From positions 1-45,351 of the forward strand of contig JANDJC010000021.1 in assembly GCA_024331045.1 (NCBI GenBank): a stretch of 45,351 nucleotides of DNA, given 5' to 3'. The stretch comes from Nitrospira sp. (GTDB taxonomy: Bacteria > Nitrospirota > Nitrospiria > Nitrospirales > Nitrospiraceae). Below are positions 19,543-27,118 of this stretch, piece after piece. Every line of letters begins with the position of its first letter. The stretch's first letter is position 1. Both the position numbers and the translations under genes were made by a program. The notes beneath the pieces were generated by a model that made no database searches, was not told the origin of the DNA, and worked only from the letters and a program-made list of their open reading frames with translations.

Positions 19543-20313
19543 TCACAGCGTGATCCAAAGCTGCACAAGGAGCATATGGTTGATGAGATTCGCGTTTCCT
19601 TCTAGCTTTCGATTATTGATCATTTGATTCTGGTAACCGAGATCCATGTTCACGTGCTGATTGAAAATTTTATTGATCCCTAAGAAGAATCGATTCTGGT
19701 CCACCCCTGCTTCTGGCCCCTTGCTCGTGATCGTCCCAACCGTGTTGAGATTGACAAAAATTTCGTCATACACAACAACAGCCCACTCGGGAGCTGGCGG
19801 GATGGGGACATCAGCCCGAAACAGTTGGCGGAAACGAACGGCCGTGCCGTCGGCATGCTCGATCCACCGCTCTTCCAATCTGGTTCGGCTGAGAAATTTG
19901 AGATGCGAGAATTTGTGGAGATAATTGACCTGCTGATAGATGCGATTCTCTTCGAAGAATCGGGGACCTGTTGGTTGATTATAGTTGCCGACCCAGGCAT
20001 AACCTTGCCAGATAGAAACATGTTCGGTTAATTGATACCCAATCGCTGGGCGGAGCAACAATTGATCGATGTTCGAGACATCGTCCGCAAAACGAGGGTT
20101 GACCTCCATGTAGGCCAGAAACGAGGCGGGCAGCTTGACGGTCAGGTACACCGGCGACCAGAGCCGGAAATCGGACTTGGTGTTGGGCCCTAACTCGGTA
20201 TAGGCCTGTACAGGAGGCGCGCCGAGCACGATCAACACCCACAGAGTCACAACCCAAACCACATGTACCGCGTGATGGCGTCTTTGCCCTACACCCATTC
20301 GTTCCATAGGCAT
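19543..20313 (-). CDS. DUF2490 outer-membrane-type protein
   Basis: The 256-residue product has a signal peptide (hydrophobic VVWVVTLWVLIVLGAPPVQA) and a strand-rich mature chain with the DUF2490 pattern: DFRLWSPVYLTVKL, RPAIGYQLTEHVSIWQGYAW, RTRLEERW, VVYDEIFVNL, and RFFLGINKIFNQHVNMDLGYQNQ, ending LVQLWITL. Members are predicted outer-membrane barrels of unknown cargo. ATG 20313 was chosen over an upstream TTG because GGAAGGA precedes it by six bases. It is convergent with the small ORF at 19233. Confidence 0.85.
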   Translation of the reverse strand: MPMERMGVGQRRHHAVHVVWVVTLWVLIVLGAPPVQAYTELGPNTKSDFRLWSPVYLTVKLPASFLAYMEVNPRFADDVSNIDQLLLRPAIGYQLTEHVSIWQGYAWVGNYNQPTGPRFFEENRIYQQVNYLHKFSHLKFLSRTRLEERWIEHADGTAVRFRQLFRADVPIPPAPEWAVVVYDEIFVNLNTVGTITSKGPEAGVDQNRFFLGINKIFNQHVNMDLGYQNQMINNRKLEGNANLINHMLLVQLWITL

Positions 20314-20647
20314 TTTCTTTCCTTCCAACAGAGAGTGATCGTCATGCGTCGGCTTTCGTCAGGATGAGACCGGCGTGCATGATGGATGATACGCGCACAT
20401 ACAACCAACCCGAACCGGCCACTTGAGCGCAACAGGGTACTCTTCATCCATGAGAAATCGCAAGACCGGGCTCCTCAGGGAATGTGCCTCTTGCCCAAGC
20501 CCGCCTTGGAGAGCATCTCTTCGCCTGTCGTTAGTAGCAGATGCCGATAGAAGATTCGTGACGGTCCTTCAACAGGAGCTTGAACGAAAATACGTTTGCG
20601 AGCCTGATCCATTGCGCTGGATGGGCTCTTGTGGTTAGCTACTCAGC
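20314..20647. other. Divergent intergenic region DUF2490 gene / arfB
   Basis: About 330 bp. A 62-codon frame from ATG 20450 ends ten bases before arfB but has no ribosome site and no recognisable sequence, so I did not call it. The region should contain the promoters of both flanking genes. Confidence 0.4.
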
Positions 20648-21082
20648 ATGTTGCGTATCGCGCCCCATGTCGCCATCCCGGATTCCGAAATCGAGATCCA
20701 CGCTGTGCGCGCCCAAGGAGCCGGAGGACAGCACGTCAACAAGGTGTCCACCGCCGTTCAGTTGCGATTCGATATCGGAGCTTCCTCGCTTCCACCGGCC
20801 TATAAGCAAGCCTTGTTGGAGCTTCGGGACCATCGAATTTCAGGCGACGGCGTGATTACCATCAAATCGCAGGAGCACCGTTCCCGCGAGCGGAATCGAG
20901 AGGAAGCTCTCGCCCGATTGCTAGCCTTGATTCAGAAAGCGATCATTCCGCGGAAAAAGCGCAAACCGACCGCGCCCACCAACGCATCCCGTGAACGGCG
21001 GATCGCGAGCAAGAAGCGGAGAGGACAGTTGAAGTCTCACCGAAAGGGGGTAGAGGGATCGCGGGGCGTGCCCGATTCATAA
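20648..21082 (+). CDS. arfB: Alternative ribosome-rescue factor ArfB (YaeJ)
   Basis: 144 residues, close to the usual 140. The class-I release-factor GGQ motif is at residues 26-28 within RAQGAGGQHVNKVSTAVQLRF, and the tail is the expected Lys/Arg-rich segment (RKKRKPTAP..., RRIASKKRRGQLKSHRKG) that enters the empty mRNA channel of a stalled ribosome. The protein hydrolyses peptidyl-tRNA on non-stop ribosomes. There is no codon-recognition domain, which separates it from RF1/RF2. The Shine-Dalgarno signal is weak. Confidence 0.94.
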   Translation: MLRIAPHVAIPDSEIEIHAVRAQGAGGQHVNKVSTAVQLRFDIGASSLPPAYKQALLELRDHRISGDGVITIKSQEHRSRERNREEALARLLALIQKAIIPRKKRKPTAPTNASRERRIASKKRRGQLKSHRKGVEGSRGVPDS

Positions 21083-21140
21083 GCCCCCTGTCTCAATGAA
21101 CGAGGGGTGGCAATGGGTCTGTGGTGATCGCGGTGGCCCC

Positions 21141-21812
21141 TCAGAATCTGGGCCTGTAGCTCGTCGTGGCCGAGGCTGCGGCCTCGTGGAGCTGTTGTAG
21201 AACTGCCCTGGCCTCGGCAATAAACGTCAACCGCTTGTACTGCTGCGCAATGGCCAGCGCATCCGACGCCAATGTCACGGCTTCCTGATGGCGGCCCTGT
21301 TCATAGCGAACCTTGGCCAGGGCCAGTCGAGCATTCACCGCTTTCGGCGCCCGGAGGACAACCTGCTCCAAAATCTGCTCTCCCTTTTCCGAGTCACCCC
21401 CCAACAGCCCGGGCAGTTTGACGAGCAAGGTGCCCTTTGCCGAAAGGGCATCGATATGGTTGGGATCAAGCTCGAGCGCTCGATCAAGCTCCTTCATCAT
21501 GCGACGGAACCCGAAGAGGGAGGTGAGAGACTCGCCATCGATTCGAAGGAGTTCACCGAGGTTGCAGAACAGCGAAAAATGCGCGTCGGCATTCAACTCA
21601 TTCCTCGCGACGGCCTGCTCACCCAACAGCCGCCCCTGCTCAAAATGAGCAAGCCGCGCCGCGCGGTCCGTCGCCGCACGGCCCTGCTCACACTCCTCCA
21701 ACGATTGGCGAGCGAGACTGACGCTTGCATCCTCAGCTAACGCACCAGAGGCGAACAGAGCCGTCACCACGATTAGCCATCCGCCAGCAACCAGCTTGCC
21801 ACTCAAAGACAT
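21141..21812 (-). CDS. Exported TPR-containing protein
   Basis: 223 residues with a signal peptide (MSLSGKLVAGGWLIVVTALFASGALA) and helical TPR-like repeats: AHFEQGRLLGEQAVARNELNAD, MKELDRALELDPNHIDALSAKG, GEQILEQVVLRAPKAVNARLALAKVRYEQGR read as consecutive units. The segment KLPGLLGGDSEKGEQILE resembles the TatT periplasmic component of some TRAP transporters, but no TRAP permease is nearby, so only a general scaffold or lipid/ligand-binding role can be suggested. It is convergent with arfB. Confidence 0.8.
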   Translation of the reverse strand: MSLSGKLVAGGWLIVVTALFASGALAEDASVSLARQSLEECEQGRAATDRAARLAHFEQGRLLGEQAVARNELNADAHFSLFCNLGELLRIDGESLTSLFGFRRMMKELDRALELDPNHIDALSAKGTLLVKLPGLLGGDSEKGEQILEQVVLRAPKAVNARLALAKVRYEQGRHQEAVTLASDALAIAQQYKRLTFIAEARAVLQQLHEAAASATTSYRPRF

Positions 21813-22027
21813 GGGGAAAACGACCTCTCTCTACTTGTTCATTACTTGCTCATTCGATTAGTAGTAGTAAGTATAACAGGTTCAAAAGGGAGGGCTGCGT
21901 TCGTCTCGCCAACCTTCTGTCACACGACTAGTCACCTTAAAAAACCAGCCCCTTGAGAAATAGAAGCCCATTGACTCACCACTTCCCAGTCATGCCCGAT
22001 TCCATTTTGATGGTTGGCCGCCGACAT

Positions 22028-22807
22028 CTAATCTCCCGGCGCCATCATGCCCAGAATATGAAAGCCGCCATCTACATAGATCACTTCTCCCGTGATCCCT
22101 CGACCAAGAGAGCTCACCAAAAACAAGGCCGCATCGCCGACTTCTCCCTGTTCGGTGGGCCGCCTGAGCGGCGCAAACTCCTTGTGAAGATCAATCATCT
22201 TGGTAATGCCGGACACTCCTCGAGCCGCCAGTGTTTTAATCGGACCGGCTGAAATGGCATTGACACGGATGTTCTTGGGGCCAAGATCATAGGCGAGATA
22301 GCGGACCGTGCTTTCGAGCGCTGCCTTGGCAACTCCCATCACATTATAGTGGGGTACTACCCGTTCCGCGCCGAGATAACTGAGGGTGACAATGCTCCCC
22401 CCCTCGATCATCAATGGCATGGCCGCTCGGGTGATGGCAACAAGGGAGTAGGCACTAACATCAAGGGCCGTGGCGAACCCCTGTCTCGTAGTATTAACAA
22501 ATGGACCACTCAGTTCTTCCCGAGGCGCAAATGCCAAGGAATGGATTACAAAATCGAGCCGTCCCAGCTCTTGCTTGGCCTGGTGCATCAGGTTCTCAAT
22601 CTCGGCATCGTTCGTTACATCGCAAGCAAAGGCCTTAGCGCTAGGCACAGTTGCAACAAGTTCCTCCACGTTTTGTCTCAACCGTTCATTTTGGTAATTG
22701 AACAGCAACCGGGCTCCATGACTTGCCACAGACTGGGCGATGGCCCAGGCAATACTGTACTTGTTCGCCACTCCGATAATTAACCCGTTTTTTCCTTTCA
22801 ACAGCAT
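22028..22807 (-). CDS. fabI: Enoyl-[acyl-carrier-protein] reductase (NADH) FabI
   Basis: 259 residues, the usual length. FabI performs the last reduction of each fatty-acid elongation cycle. Motifs: cofactor segment GVANKYSIAWAIA (12-24), CDVTND, and the FabI catalytic set Tyr144, Tyr154 and Lys161 (SYLGAERVVPHYNVMGVAK in order), with Y-x6-K spacing that distinguishes FabI from FabG. The C-terminal GEVIYVDGGFHILGM is typical. AGGAG lies upstream of ATG 22807. The gene stands alone with long flanks. Confidence 0.96.
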   Translation of the reverse strand: MLLKGKNGLIIGVANKYSIAWAIAQSVASHGARLLFNYQNERLRQNVEELVATVPSAKAFACDVTNDAEIENLMHQAKQELGRLDFVIHSLAFAPREELSGPFVNTTRQGFATALDVSAYSLVAITRAAMPLMIEGGSIVTLSYLGAERVVPHYNVMGVAKAALESTVRYLAYDLGPKNIRVNAISAGPIKTLAARGVSGITKMIDLHKEFAPLRRPTEQGEVGDAALFLVSSLGRGITGEVIYVDGGFHILGMMAPGD

Positions 22808-23322
22808 CGTGCTTCCCGCTCCTTGGTTTCATGGTCGACATGAAATGCTTCGAGCTCAGTTCAAAACTGCCTGTGCCAGTGGCACCTCCCGTTCACAACG
22901 TTCATAGCGCTGCTTCCTCACAAAAACACCGGATGCAACACATCCCCTTTCGAACCGTGTTGAGATGCTCCATTTGTCCTTGGGGCAAAAAGGCACCTCC
23001 TGACGCTGGTGGAAGATACCATGAATCGGAACATCTCTGCATGAAGTTCCCCACAGTATCGGAAGGCATTGGAGGGGAGGAGCGGCTGTCTCTTCCATGA
23101 GGCAATCTCGCCGTGCCATCGCCATTTCGCCACAACACTTTGCAGGATTTCACCTTCACCAATTCATGAGAATTGCCTCACTTCTCATCAAAAAGCTTCG
23201 AATCTCCTCACAAATTCATCAAGCATCTGGTCCGGCATCTAGTTTGCTCTTCCCTCAATCAGTAGTAGGGGAGAGAAGAGCGTTTTCCATACCTTCACTT
23301 TTTCAAACAGGAGGAGTCCTAT
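22808..23322. other. 515-bp intergenic region between fabI and the Lys/Glu repeat protein
   Basis: Several overlapping short frames on both strands, none with a ribosome site or familiar sequence. It must contain the promoters for fabI (leftward) and for the small exported protein (rightward). Confidence 0.45.
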
Positions 23323-23526
23323 ATGAAGCATCTGTTGATGGCGGTTCTTGCTGTGGTGGTTTCGGTGACATTCCTTGCTCCGGCCTTTGCGGAGGAGAAA
23401 AAGAAGGAAGAAAAGAAGGGCGGCCACGTCGTGATCTACGGCGAGGAGAAGAAGAAAGAAGAAAAGAAGGGCGGTCATGCCGAGACTTTTGCCGATGCCG
23501 ACAAGGAAAAGAAGCCGGGCAAGTAA
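23323..23526 (+). CDS. Small exported Lys/Glu-rich repeat protein
   Basis: 67 residues with a signal peptide (MKHLLMAVLAVVVSVTFLAP, cleavage likely after AFA). The mature chain of about 44 residues is highly charged and consists of two near-identical units EEKKKEEKKGGH, at about residues 24-35 and 41-52, separated by VVIYG and followed by AETFADADKEKKPGK. AGGAGGAG precedes the ATG, suggesting strong translation. No family is known to me. The repeated His-containing units could bind metal or anionic surfaces (inference). The DNA is also directly repeated. Confidence 0.78.
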   Translation: MKHLLMAVLAVVVSVTFLAPAFAEEKKKEEKKGGHVVIYGEEKKKEEKKGGHAETFADADKEKKPGK

Positions 23527-23561
23527 TCTTTTCGGCGCGAGCCGTAAGCGGACTTGCCCTT

Positions 23562-23587
23562 CATAGGGCGGAGGCATAGGGCGGAGG
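23562..23587. repeat. Tandem 13-bp repeat (CATAGGGCGGAGG x2)
   Basis: Two perfect adjacent copies, 23562-23574 and 23575-23587, lie between the convergent small exported protein and the Nudix gene. Confidence 0.75.
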
Positions 23588-23593
23588 AGGTAC

Positions 23594-24145
23594 CTACCGA
23601 TGGTGGGTATCTCCTCGTTGCTTCTCTTGATCACCCCTGTAAAACAGACGGTATGTCGTTTGAAGCCCCACGATCGTCTTGGCATCACGAATGATCCCTG
23701 CATCAATTTTTTTGATTGCTTCAGGCAAGGACATCTCGATCACCTCTAATACTTCGTCACGATCCAAGTGCTGACACCCTTTGGCCAACCCCGTCGCTTG
23801 GTATATGTGAATGACTTCGTCGGCAAACCCCGGAGCAGTCAAGATGCTACATAACAGCGTGAACGAGGAGGCACGATAGCCGACCTCTTCTTCCAACTCC
23901 CGCTCGGCACAGCGTACGGGGTCTTCACCAGGTTGAAGCTTTCCAGCAGGGATTTCATAGATGAACCCCCCAGCCGCATGACGAAACTGTCGGACCAAGA
24001 CAACCCTGCCATCGTCTTTAATTGGCACGACGGCAGCGGCACCAGGATGGCGAATTGTTTCGAGTTCAACGGTTTCCCCATTTGGAAGAAGAACCTGTTC
24101 GATGTTCAACGTGACAACTTTGCCTCGGTAAATGGTTCGTGTCAT
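23594..24145 (-). CDS. Nudix hydrolase, ADP-ribose pyrophosphatase type
   Basis: 183 residues with a complete Nudix box from Gly68 to Tyr90 (G-x5-E-x7-REUxEExGU: Gly68, Glu74, Arg82-Glu83, Glu86-Glu87, Gly89). The surrounding pattern, including VLVRQFRHAAGGFIYEIPAGKL before the box and LTAPGFADEVIHIYQA after it, is that of NudF-like ADP-ribose pyrophosphatases, which split ADP-ribose into AMP and ribose 5-phosphate. It lies 66 bp downstream of gcvT on the same strand. Confidence 0.92.
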   Translation of the reverse strand: MTRTIYRGKVVTLNIEQVLLPNGETVELETIRHPGAAAVVPIKDDGRVVLVRQFRHAAGGFIYEIPAGKLQPGEDPVRCAERELEEEVGYRASSFTLLCSILTAPGFADEVIHIYQATGLAKGCQHLDRDEVLEVIEMSLPEAIKKIDAGIIRDAKTIVGLQTTYRLFYRGDQEKQRGDTHHR

Positions 24146-24211
24146 CGGCAGTGGTCCTCCTCATTAGAGGTCGCCCTCGAAAGCGGCTCCTCTCTTTATC
24201 GATTCGCGCAG

Positions 24212-25324
24212 TCAGACTCTGACACCCTTCCGATAAAAGGGTGGTTTTACAACGATGGCGGGAATGGCTTTCCCACGGATATCAATGGCGAGAAGAGTTC
24301 CAGGACTGGCGGAGGCGGCGGGCACATATCCTAGCCCGATTCCCTTTTGCAGAAGAGGCGAGAAATTCCCACTGGTCACTCTGCCGATGACGTGGCCGGC
24401 CACACGATCCAAAATGGGACACCCCCTCCGAGGCACACCTTTCTCCCCCAACTCGAAACCAACCAGGCGGCGAGACGGCCCAGTCTGCTTCTGGATCCAC
24501 AAGCTCTCCCGTCCAATGAAGGTCTCCTTGTCAAAATCGACCGCCCATTCCACTCCTGCTTCCAGCGGTGTGGTGTTCTCGTCGATATCGTTGCCGTACA
24601 GAAGGTAGCCCATTTCCAAGCGAAGGAGGTCGCGCGCGCCGAGTCCAGCCGGTTTGATCCCAAATGGACGTCCTCGCTCAAGCAACGCGGTCCACAGCGG
24701 AGAAGGTGAACCAAACACATAGAACTCATACCCCCATTCTCCAGTGTACCCGGTTCGAGCAATAAGACAGTTCACACCATCCACCGTTGCCCATTGCGAT
24801 TCTCGGAGCTTCAGTTTTTCCACATCTGGCACTGCCAACGTCACCACGATTTCCCTGCTAGCCGGCCCCTGCAAGGCGATTTGGGCAATTTCCCGTGAAC
24901 GGTCTTGAATGAGACAACCAGAAAACTCCCGTGCTCGATCCAGAAACCACGACAGAATTTTCTCCCGATTCGACGCATTCACACACAGCAAATATCCGTC
25001 GGAATCCCCTATCCGATAGACGAAGATATCGTCCTTGATGCCCCCATCGGGATTACAGACCAACGAATACTTGGCCTGCCATGGAGAGAGAGCCGCAACA
25101 TTGCTCGTGGTCACGAACTGCAAAAACCGACCGGCCGATGGTCCTCCGACCAGAATACGTCCCATATGACTGACATCAAACAACCCCGCGCAGGTCCTGA
25201 CCGCTTGATATTCGTCCACCACTCCACTGTATTGAAGGGGCATCTCCCATCCGGCAAAGGGGACAAGCTTAGCGCCAGCGGCCCGGTGATATGTCACGAG
25301 TGGAGTCTGATGCAGATCGTTCAT
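24212..25324 (-). CDS. gcvT: Aminomethyltransferase, glycine cleavage system T protein
   Basis: 370 residues matching GcvT over its length: TPLVTYHRAAGAKLVPFAGW near the start, DVSHMGRILV, a folate-binding middle with YTGEWGYEFYV, LRLEMGYLLYGNDIDENTTPLEAG, and the C-terminal barrel with GRVTSGNFSPLLQKGIGLGYV. It transfers the methylene group of glycine from the H-protein lipoyl arm to tetrahydrofolate. ATG 25324 was chosen. A GTG six codons upstream has the better ribosome site (GGGGGAGG) and is a real alternative. Other gcv genes are not in the window. Confidence 0.94.
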   Translation of the reverse strand: MNDLHQTPLVTYHRAAGAKLVPFAGWEMPLQYSGVVDEYQAVRTCAGLFDVSHMGRILVGGPSAGRFLQFVTTSNVAALSPWQAKYSLVCNPDGGIKDDIFVYRIGDSDGYLLCVNASNREKILSWFLDRAREFSGCLIQDRSREIAQIALQGPASREIVVTLAVPDVEKLKLRESQWATVDGVNCLIARTGYTGEWGYEFYVFGSPSPLWTALLERGRPFGIKPAGLGARDLLRLEMGYLLYGNDIDENTTPLEAGVEWAVDFDKETFIGRESLWIQKQTGPSRRLVGFELGEKGVPRRGCPILDRVAGHVIGRVTSGNFSPLLQKGIGLGYVPAASASPGTLLAIDIRGKAIPAIVVKPPFYRKGVRV

Positions 25325-25384
25325 CGACGATGAGCTCCCCACGGAGTTCCTCCCCCTCGGGGCCCGACCGAGAGTCTCGCGTGT

Positions 25385-26662
25385 TTATGTCACCGTGAAG
25401 CCCTCTCCGCCATTGGCTTGGCCCTCCGGCTCAGCAAAGATGGCGACACTGGCCGTATAACTGTGGAGAACATTTCGCCTTCCCACAGGACCAATCTCTC
25501 CCTGAGCAAAAAACCCCGCAACAGGAATTCCCCCCAACTGTTCTCCGACGGTGCGGGCATCGTGGTGGGGGCTGCCAAAGAACCGCTGCCCTCGCCCACA
25601 ACAACTAAAGAGCAACGCTCCCAGAGGCTTGTGGCGATGCCGTGCTCTATCGGCGTCGAGCAACGCTCGTAAGTCTTCGCTCCCCGACTGTGCATCCCGC
25701 AGTTGAAATTGGACCGTTTGGCCTTCGTGCACCTTCTCTCCAACCACCACAGCCCCGGTTTCTTGGTCAATGCCGATCAGGTGTCGGATGAGAAAATCTC
25801 CCCGCTCAAACCGATCACGATATTCATCGACGGCGAGGCCAATATGGAGGGCATTGCTTGCCTGATCTCGCTCCTCGTCTGACATACTTTCCAGCAAATC
25901 CCGGAGTCGATCCAGCGCTGGCCTCCCGCCCAGCTCATAGATACAGTTGTGCTGGGCTCTCGTGACCACAAACCGTTCTCCTACCAGTTTGCATCCTTGT
26001 GAGATGACGGGGCGGATGGCCACAGAACCAGCAAGCCGGACCCCGACCAACCCATCGCTAAAAACCCTGCCTTGCAAGATCAAGCGATTCTCACCCCTGT
26101 CGCTCCCCCCTCCTGCGAGCCCCCCGATCGCCATCGTGTCCGGATACCGTTCAGCGAGCAGCGAGAGTGCCTCTTGCATCGGCATCGACAACGGATCGGC
26201 TACAAGCAGCAAGGCGGATGATGCCTCGACAGGCTCGGGCCACTCGTGTAGCCGGAACTGATCTTGCGTCAAAGAAAATGAAAAATGAACGGGGTCAAGT
26301 CGCACCCCCGGCAAGGAGGCAGCCCAGAGCGCGATACCTGGAAGGGCTTCCACCTCTTCCAGTCCCGCGATGACTCCCTCACTGCTGCACCCAATCAACA
26401 CCGCGGGGGACAGTAGCCGATGGACTGCCGATGTTAATGCTCCAACCTGCCCGATGTGATGCGGCGAGAAGAAGAGGCATGCGAGGTCAATGGGTGCGGA
26501 CGCTAATTGAGACCGAATCTTATCGACAAGCTCGCCGGCAGCCGATCCCACATCCGATCGTTTAGATAATGCGGCGGCAAACCGTAATGCCGACGGCGCT
26601 GATGAAGGGGAATGAAGGCCAAACCTGCGGGTGCCGGTCCGATGTCCCGTAGGCTCGTTCAT
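25385..26662 (-). CDS. FIST-domain signal-sensing protein
   Basis: 425 residues with FIST_N (about 30-220) and FIST_C (about 225-400) domains. Typical stretches are LACLFFSPHHIGQVGAL, LIGCSSEGVIAGLEEVE, GGLAGGGSDRGENRLI and, in FIST_C, LGALLFSCCGRGQRFF followed by GGIPVAGFFAQGEIGPVG. FIST modules are proposed to sense small ligands such as amino acids and often occur with signalling proteins. ATG 26662 overlaps the stop of the upstream small gene as ATGA, implying translational coupling. A start 19 codons earlier is less likely. Confidence 0.88.
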   Translation of the reverse strand: MNEPTGHRTGTRRFGLHSPSSAPSALRFAAALSKRSDVGSAAGELVDKIRSQLASAPIDLACLFFSPHHIGQVGALTSAVHRLLSPAVLIGCSSEGVIAGLEEVEALPGIALWAASLPGVRLDPVHFSFSLTQDQFRLHEWPEPVEASSALLLVADPLSMPMQEALSLLAERYPDTMAIGGLAGGGSDRGENRLILQGRVFSDGLVGVRLAGSVAIRPVISQGCKLVGERFVVTRAQHNCIYELGGRPALDRLRDLLESMSDEERDQASNALHIGLAVDEYRDRFERGDFLIRHLIGIDQETGAVVVGEKVHEGQTVQFQLRDAQSGSEDLRALLDADRARHRHKPLGALLFSCCGRGQRFFGSPHHDARTVGEQLGGIPVAGFFAQGEIGPVGRRNVLHSYTASVAIFAEPEGQANGGEGFTVT

Positions 26663-26919
26663 ACCCCGGGGTCCATACGTTGGGCCCGCTCCTGGGCCAA
26701 TTTCCGGTAATACCGCCACAAATAGGAGTGATAATCATCGAGCTGGGCAAGAAGGTAATGCAGTTCGGTCGGATCTTCCGTTTCCAACGCCCGGACCATG
26801 CGCGTCTTCAGGAATTCGGCAAACGCTTCGGTTTTTTCCACCGCGGTTAGCAGCTTGAGGCCACCGCCGATTTGATAGTCTCTCATCACTTCAACCGTTT
26901 GTAGCGCCGGAGTGAGCAT
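26659..26919 (-). CDS. Small protein of unknown function coupled to the FIST gene
   Basis: 86 residues, helical and charged, with no signal or membrane segment. The C-terminal half (LHYLLAQLDDYHSYLWRYYRKLAQERAQ) is rich in aromatic and basic residues. Its stop codon overlaps the FIST start by four bases (ATGA), so the pair is an operon. The start is uncertain: ATG 26919 has a poor ribosome site, and ATG 26886 (MRDYQIGG) has a weak GAAG. No family is recognised. Confidence 0.72.
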   Translation of the reverse strand: MLTPALQTVEVMRDYQIGGGLKLLTAVEKTEAFAEFLKTRMVRALETEDPTELHYLLAQLDDYHSYLWRYYRKLAQERAQRMDPGV

Positions 26920-26952
26920 ACAAAGAGGGCGCTACAATTGCAAGTTTCTTGG

Positions 26953-26972
26953 CGATCCACGATCGTGGATCG
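26953..26972. promoter_or_regulatory. Perfect 20-bp palindrome, candidate operator between divergent genes
   Basis: The stretch from 26953 to 26972 reads identically on both strands (centre CACGATCGTG, outer arms CGATC). It lies between the divergent FIST-operon and SulP-carbonic anhydrase genes, a typical place for a dimeric regulator site. It is followed by a C/T-rich stretch, not a T-run, so a terminator is less likely. Function is inferred. Confidence 0.5.
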
Positions 26973-27118
26973 TCTCTTCTCCCCCCTTACACTTGTTGAC
27001 TCCTTCATGAAATCACAAAGAGTGGAGCAGAAGCCTGCCGCCTCCCTCATCATCATTCACGTTTCTTGAGCCAGACGCGGCGAGAGGTATAGGCTAACTG
27101 ATAGATAGAAAAACGACC

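Noticed and set aside
20450..20638. 62-codon frame just before arfB
   Set aside because: No ribosome site and no recognisable sequence. Position alone is not enough.
23397..23500. Purine-rich DNA repeats considered as a CRISPR-like or tandem array
   Set aside because: They are in frame and encode the Lys/Glu repeats of a signal-peptide protein; there are only two units and no spacers.
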